Assembly (NCBI RefSeq): GCF_958445495.1
Contig: NZ_CAUCSQ010000058.1
Coordinates: 1 to 25,575 of the forward strand
Length of the DNA: 25,575 nucleotides
Origin: an uncultured Bacteroides sp.
Lineage (GTDB): Bacteria > Bacteroidota > Bacteroidia > Bacteroidales > Bacteroidaceae
Direction: 5' to 3'
The stretch's first letter is position 1. Each line of letters opens with the position of its first letter. Positions 23,042 through 25,575 of the stretch are shown here, in pieces. A model generated the notes under the pieces. The model saw only the letters and a list, made by a program, of their open reading frames with translations. It made no database searches and was not told the DNA's origin. A program made the translations under genes and the position numbers.

Positions 23042-25444
23042 ATGAAGAAATTACTATGTCTCGCCCTGTTATTGTCTGCCGGAAGTGTTTATACCGGCAG
23101 CGTTTCGGCAAGCAACCAACCTGCCGGTAAGAAATCCGACAACAACTCAAAGGATATATACAAAAAGACCTGGATTGACTTCAACAAGAACGGTGTAAAG
23201 GATGTATATGAAGATCCTTCCGCACCTATCGAAGCCCGTATTGCGGATTTGCTTTCGCAAATGACACTGGAGGAGAAGACCTGTCAGATGGCTACTCTCT
23301 ACGGTTCGGGACGGGTACTGAAAGATGCATGGCCTACCGACGGATGGTCGACAGAAATCTGGAAAGACGGTATCGGGAATATCGATGAGCAGGCCAACGG
23401 GCTGGGTAAGTTCGGTTCTGAAATCTCCTATCCGTATGCCAACAGTGTGAAGAATCGCCACACCGTTCAGCGCTGGTTTGTGGAACAGACACGACTGGGT
23501 ATTCCGGTCGATTTTACCAATGAGGGAATACGCGGATTGTGCCACGACCGGGCTACCATGTTTCCCGCTCAATGCGGGCAAGGTGCCACGTGGAACAAAA
23601 AACTAATCCGGGAAATTGCGAAAGTCACTGCTGATGAGGCGAAAGCACTCGGATATACCAATATTTATGCTCCGATTCTGGACATCGCACAAGATCCTCG
23701 CTGGGGACGTGTAGTTGAAAGTTACGGAGAAGATCCTTATCTGGTAGGCGAATTGGGTAAGCAAATGATTCTTGGTCTGCAAAGTGAAGGAATCGTTGCC
23801 ACTCCGAAGCATTTTGCCGTTTATAGTATTCCGGTCGGTGGACGCGATGGAGGTACACGTACCGATCCGCACGTGGCTCCGCGTGAGATGAAAACTCTGT
23901 ATCTGGAACCATTCCGTAAAGGTATTCAGGAGGCGGGTGCACTGGGCGTCATGAGTTCTTACAATGACTATGACGGGGAGCCTGTTTCCGGAAGTTATCA
24001 TTTCCTCACAGAAATTCTGCGTCAGCAGTGGGGATTTAAGGGATATGTAGTTTCGGATAGTGAAGCGGTGGAATTTCTGCACACTAAACATCGTATCACT
24101 CCGACTGAAGAAGAAATGGCTGCACAAGTGGTAAATGCCGGATTGAATATCCGCACGAACTTCACTCCACCACAGGATTTTATTCTTCCATTGCGTCGTG
24201 CTATTAGTGAGGGCAAAGTCTCTCTGCATACGCTCGATCAACGTGTTGGTGAGATTCTCCGTGTTAAGTTTATGATGGGGCTTTTTGATAATCCGTATCC
24301 CGGTGATGACCGTCGCCCGGAAGTGGTAGTGCATAATGCCGCCCATCAGGATGTATCTATGAGAGCAGCTTTAGAGTCCATCGTACTTTTGAAGAATGAA
24401 AAAGAGATGCTTCCGCTATCCAAGAGTTTTAGCAAAATAGCTGTTATCGGTCCGAATGCGGAAGAAGTGAAAGAACTGACTTGCAGATACGGTCCCGCCA
24501 ATGCATCTATAAAGACTGTCTATCAGGGAATCAAAGAATATCTGCCCAATGCAGAAGTTCGCTATGCAAAAGGTTGTGATATTATTGATAAGTATTTCCC
24601 GGAGAGTGAACTATACAATGTTCCATTAGACACACAGGAGCAAGCGATGATTAATGAAGCCGTAGAATTAGCAAAGGCTTCGGATGTCGCGATCCTTGTA
24701 TTAGGTGGAAATGAGAAGACGGTTCGGGAAGAATTCTCACGTACCAACCTCGATCTCTGCGGGCGCCAACAGCAATTATTGGAAGCTGTTTATGCCACAG
24801 GAAAACCTGTTGTTCTGGTAATGGTAGACGGAAGAGCAGCTACTATCAATTGGGCAAACAAATATGTTCCTGCCATCATTCATGCCTGGTTCCCCGGCGA
24901 ATTCATGGGAGATGCCATTGCCAAGGTTCTTTTCGGAGACTATAACCCGGGCGGACGTCTGGCAGTTACTTTCCCGAAATCTGTGGGACAGATACCTTTC
25001 GCTTTCCCATTCAAACCGGGTTCGGATTCTAAAGGAAAAGTCCGTGTTGCCGGTGTGCTTTATCCTTTCGGATATGGTTTAAGTTATACGACTTTCGGAT
25101 ATTCAGACTTGAAAATCTCCAAACCAGTTATCGGGACACAAGAGAATATCACTCTTTCATGCACTGTAAAGAATACAGGAAAGAGAGCAGGGGATGAAGT
25201 GGTCCAGCTTTATATCCGTGATGATTTTAGTAGTGTAACAACCTACGATAAAGTATTACGTGGTTTCGAACGTATTCATTTGCAACCGGGAGAAGAACAA
25301 ACGGTTAACTTTACCCTTACTCCTCAAGACTTAGGGTTATGGGATAAGAATAATCAGTTTACAGTAGAGCCGGGAAGTTTCTCGGTGATGGTGGGGGCTT
25401 CTTCGGAGGATATTCGGTTGAAAGGAAGTTTCGAGGTTCAATAA
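23042..25444 (+). CDS. GH3 beta-glucosidase-type enzyme, periplasmic
   Basis: 800 residues, complete. Signal peptide of type I (MKKLLCLALLLSAGSVYTGS) without a lipobox, so periplasmic. Residues 46-57 (DFNKNGVKDVYE) form a canonical EF-hand-like calcium loop just before SQMTLEEKTCQM. Catalytic domain: PVDFTNEGIRGLCHD, DPRWGRVVESYGEDPYL, PKHFAVY, nucleophile D339 in VVSDSEAVE. Second domain: RAALESIVLLKNEKEMLPL, GGNEKTVREEFSR with acid/base candidate E563, LCGRQQQLLEAV. Fn3-like C-terminus (VKNTGKRAGDEVVQLYIR). It starts 7 bases after the interrupted GH3 gene and may cover for its loss. Expected to release glucose or a related beta-linked sugar from imported oligosaccharides. Confidence 0.93.
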   Translation: MKKLLCLALLLSAGSVYTGSVSASNQPAGKKSDNNSKDIYKKTWIDFNKNGVKDVYEDPSAPIEARIADLLSQMTLEEKTCQMATLYGSGRVLKDAWPTDGWSTEIWKDGIGNIDEQANGLGKFGSEISYPYANSVKNRHTVQRWFVEQTRLGIPVDFTNEGIRGLCHDRATMFPAQCGQGATWNKKLIREIAKVTADEAKALGYTNIYAPILDIAQDPRWGRVVESYGEDPYLVGELGKQMILGLQSEGIVATPKHFAVYSIPVGGRDGGTRTDPHVAPREMKTLYLEPFRKGIQEAGALGVMSSYNDYDGEPVSGSYHFLTEILRQQWGFKGYVVSDSEAVEFLHTKHRITPTEEEMAAQVVNAGLNIRTNFTPPQDFILPLRRAISEGKVSLHTLDQRVGEILRVKFMMGLFDNPYPGDDRRPEVVVHNAAHQDVSMRAALESIVLLKNEKEMLPLSKSFSKIAVIGPNAEEVKELTCRYGPANASIKTVYQGIKEYLPNAEVRYAKGCDIIDKYFPESELYNVPLDTQEQAMINEAVELAKASDVAILVLGGNEKTVREEFSRTNLDLCGRQQQLLEAVYATGKPVVLVMVDGRAATINWANKYVPAIIHAWFPGEFMGDAIAKVLFGDYNPGGRLAVTFPKSVGQIPFAFPFKPGSDSKGKVRVAGVLYPFGYGLSYTTFGYSDLKISKPVIGTQENITLSCTVKNTGKRAGDEVVQLYIRDDFSSVTTYDKVLRGFERIHLQPGEEQTVNFTLTPQDLGLWDKNNQFTVEPGSFSVMVGASSEDIRLKGSFEVQ

Positions 25445-25541
25445 ATCCAAGACATATTTTAGATGAAACAATCTATTATAAAGTAAAATTTTAAATACAT
25501 TCTAAATAAAATCGGCACTATAAAATATTTTGTGTAAATGT

Positions 25542-25575
25542 AAAATACGGGATTCAGTATGGGTTCCGTATTTTT
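25542..25575 (+). terminator. Terminator of the PUL operon
   Basis: AAAATACGGGA (25542-25552) pairs with TTCCGTATTTT (25564-25574) including one G-U, loop of 11 bases, and the pairing arm runs into a T run at the window edge. It lies about 100 bases after the last GH3 stop, with only A/T-rich sequence between. Confidence 0.7.

Noticed and set aside
1..25575. CRISPR arrays, tRNA or rRNA genes, insertion sequences
   Set aside because: No spaced repeat array, no cloverleaf-like sequence in the intergenic regions and no transposase-like protein found on reading.

Overview
The window looks like a piece of a Bacteroides chromosome (genus confident, species not determinable from sequence alone). 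Evidence: SusC/SusD and hybrid two-component system (HTCS) genes; promoter boxes of the Bacteroides type TAnnTTTG instead of an E. coli-type -10; A/T-rich start regions without clear Shine-Dalgarno sequences; and lipoproteins with acidic residues right after the lipidated cysteine.

Left part (1-8.6 kb) is housekeeping. Leftward: a U32-family protein, a hotdog thioesterase and dprA, the last two sharing an ATGA overlap. Rightward from a compact divergent promoter region: a tRNA-dihydrouridine synthase. Convergent with it: a leftward pair of NAD-dependent SDR epimerase and PAP2-type membrane phosphatase, overlapping by 10 bases. Then a 366-base non-coding stretch and rnr (RNase R), closed by a strong hairpin.

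Right part (8.8-25.5 kb) is a polysaccharide utilisation locus (PUL), all rightward. It starts with a small FMN split-barrel protein (pyridoxamine-phosphate-oxidase-like, Nim-related) whose stop codon overlaps the start of a 1355-residue HTCS sensor/regulator (ATGA). A 408-base intergenic region follows with a long hairpin, a pair of 17-base direct repeats 21 bases apart (probable HTCS operator) and a TATATTTG promoter. Then come SusC, SusD (SusD-like 2 type), a 126-residue Ig/PKD-like lipoprotein, a GH5 lipoprotein whose barrel is interrupted by a ~175-residue beta-sandwich-like insert, a GH3 lipoprotein gene cut by an in-frame TAG, and an intact secreted GH3. A terminator lies at the right edge.

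Inferred working model: SusD, the small lipoprotein and the GH5 bind and cut a beta-linked glucan-like polymer at the surface, SusC imports the oligosaccharides, the GH3 enzymes release glucose in the periplasm, and the HTCS senses an oligosaccharide and activates the susC promoter. The substrate cannot be fixed from sequence; a beta-glucan is the best guess from GH5 + GH3 + GH3.

The points most worth a second look are the amber codon that separates the two catalytic residues of the first GH3, the domain insertion in the GH5, the candidate HTCS operator, and the translational coupling of a flavoprotein to the HTCS.
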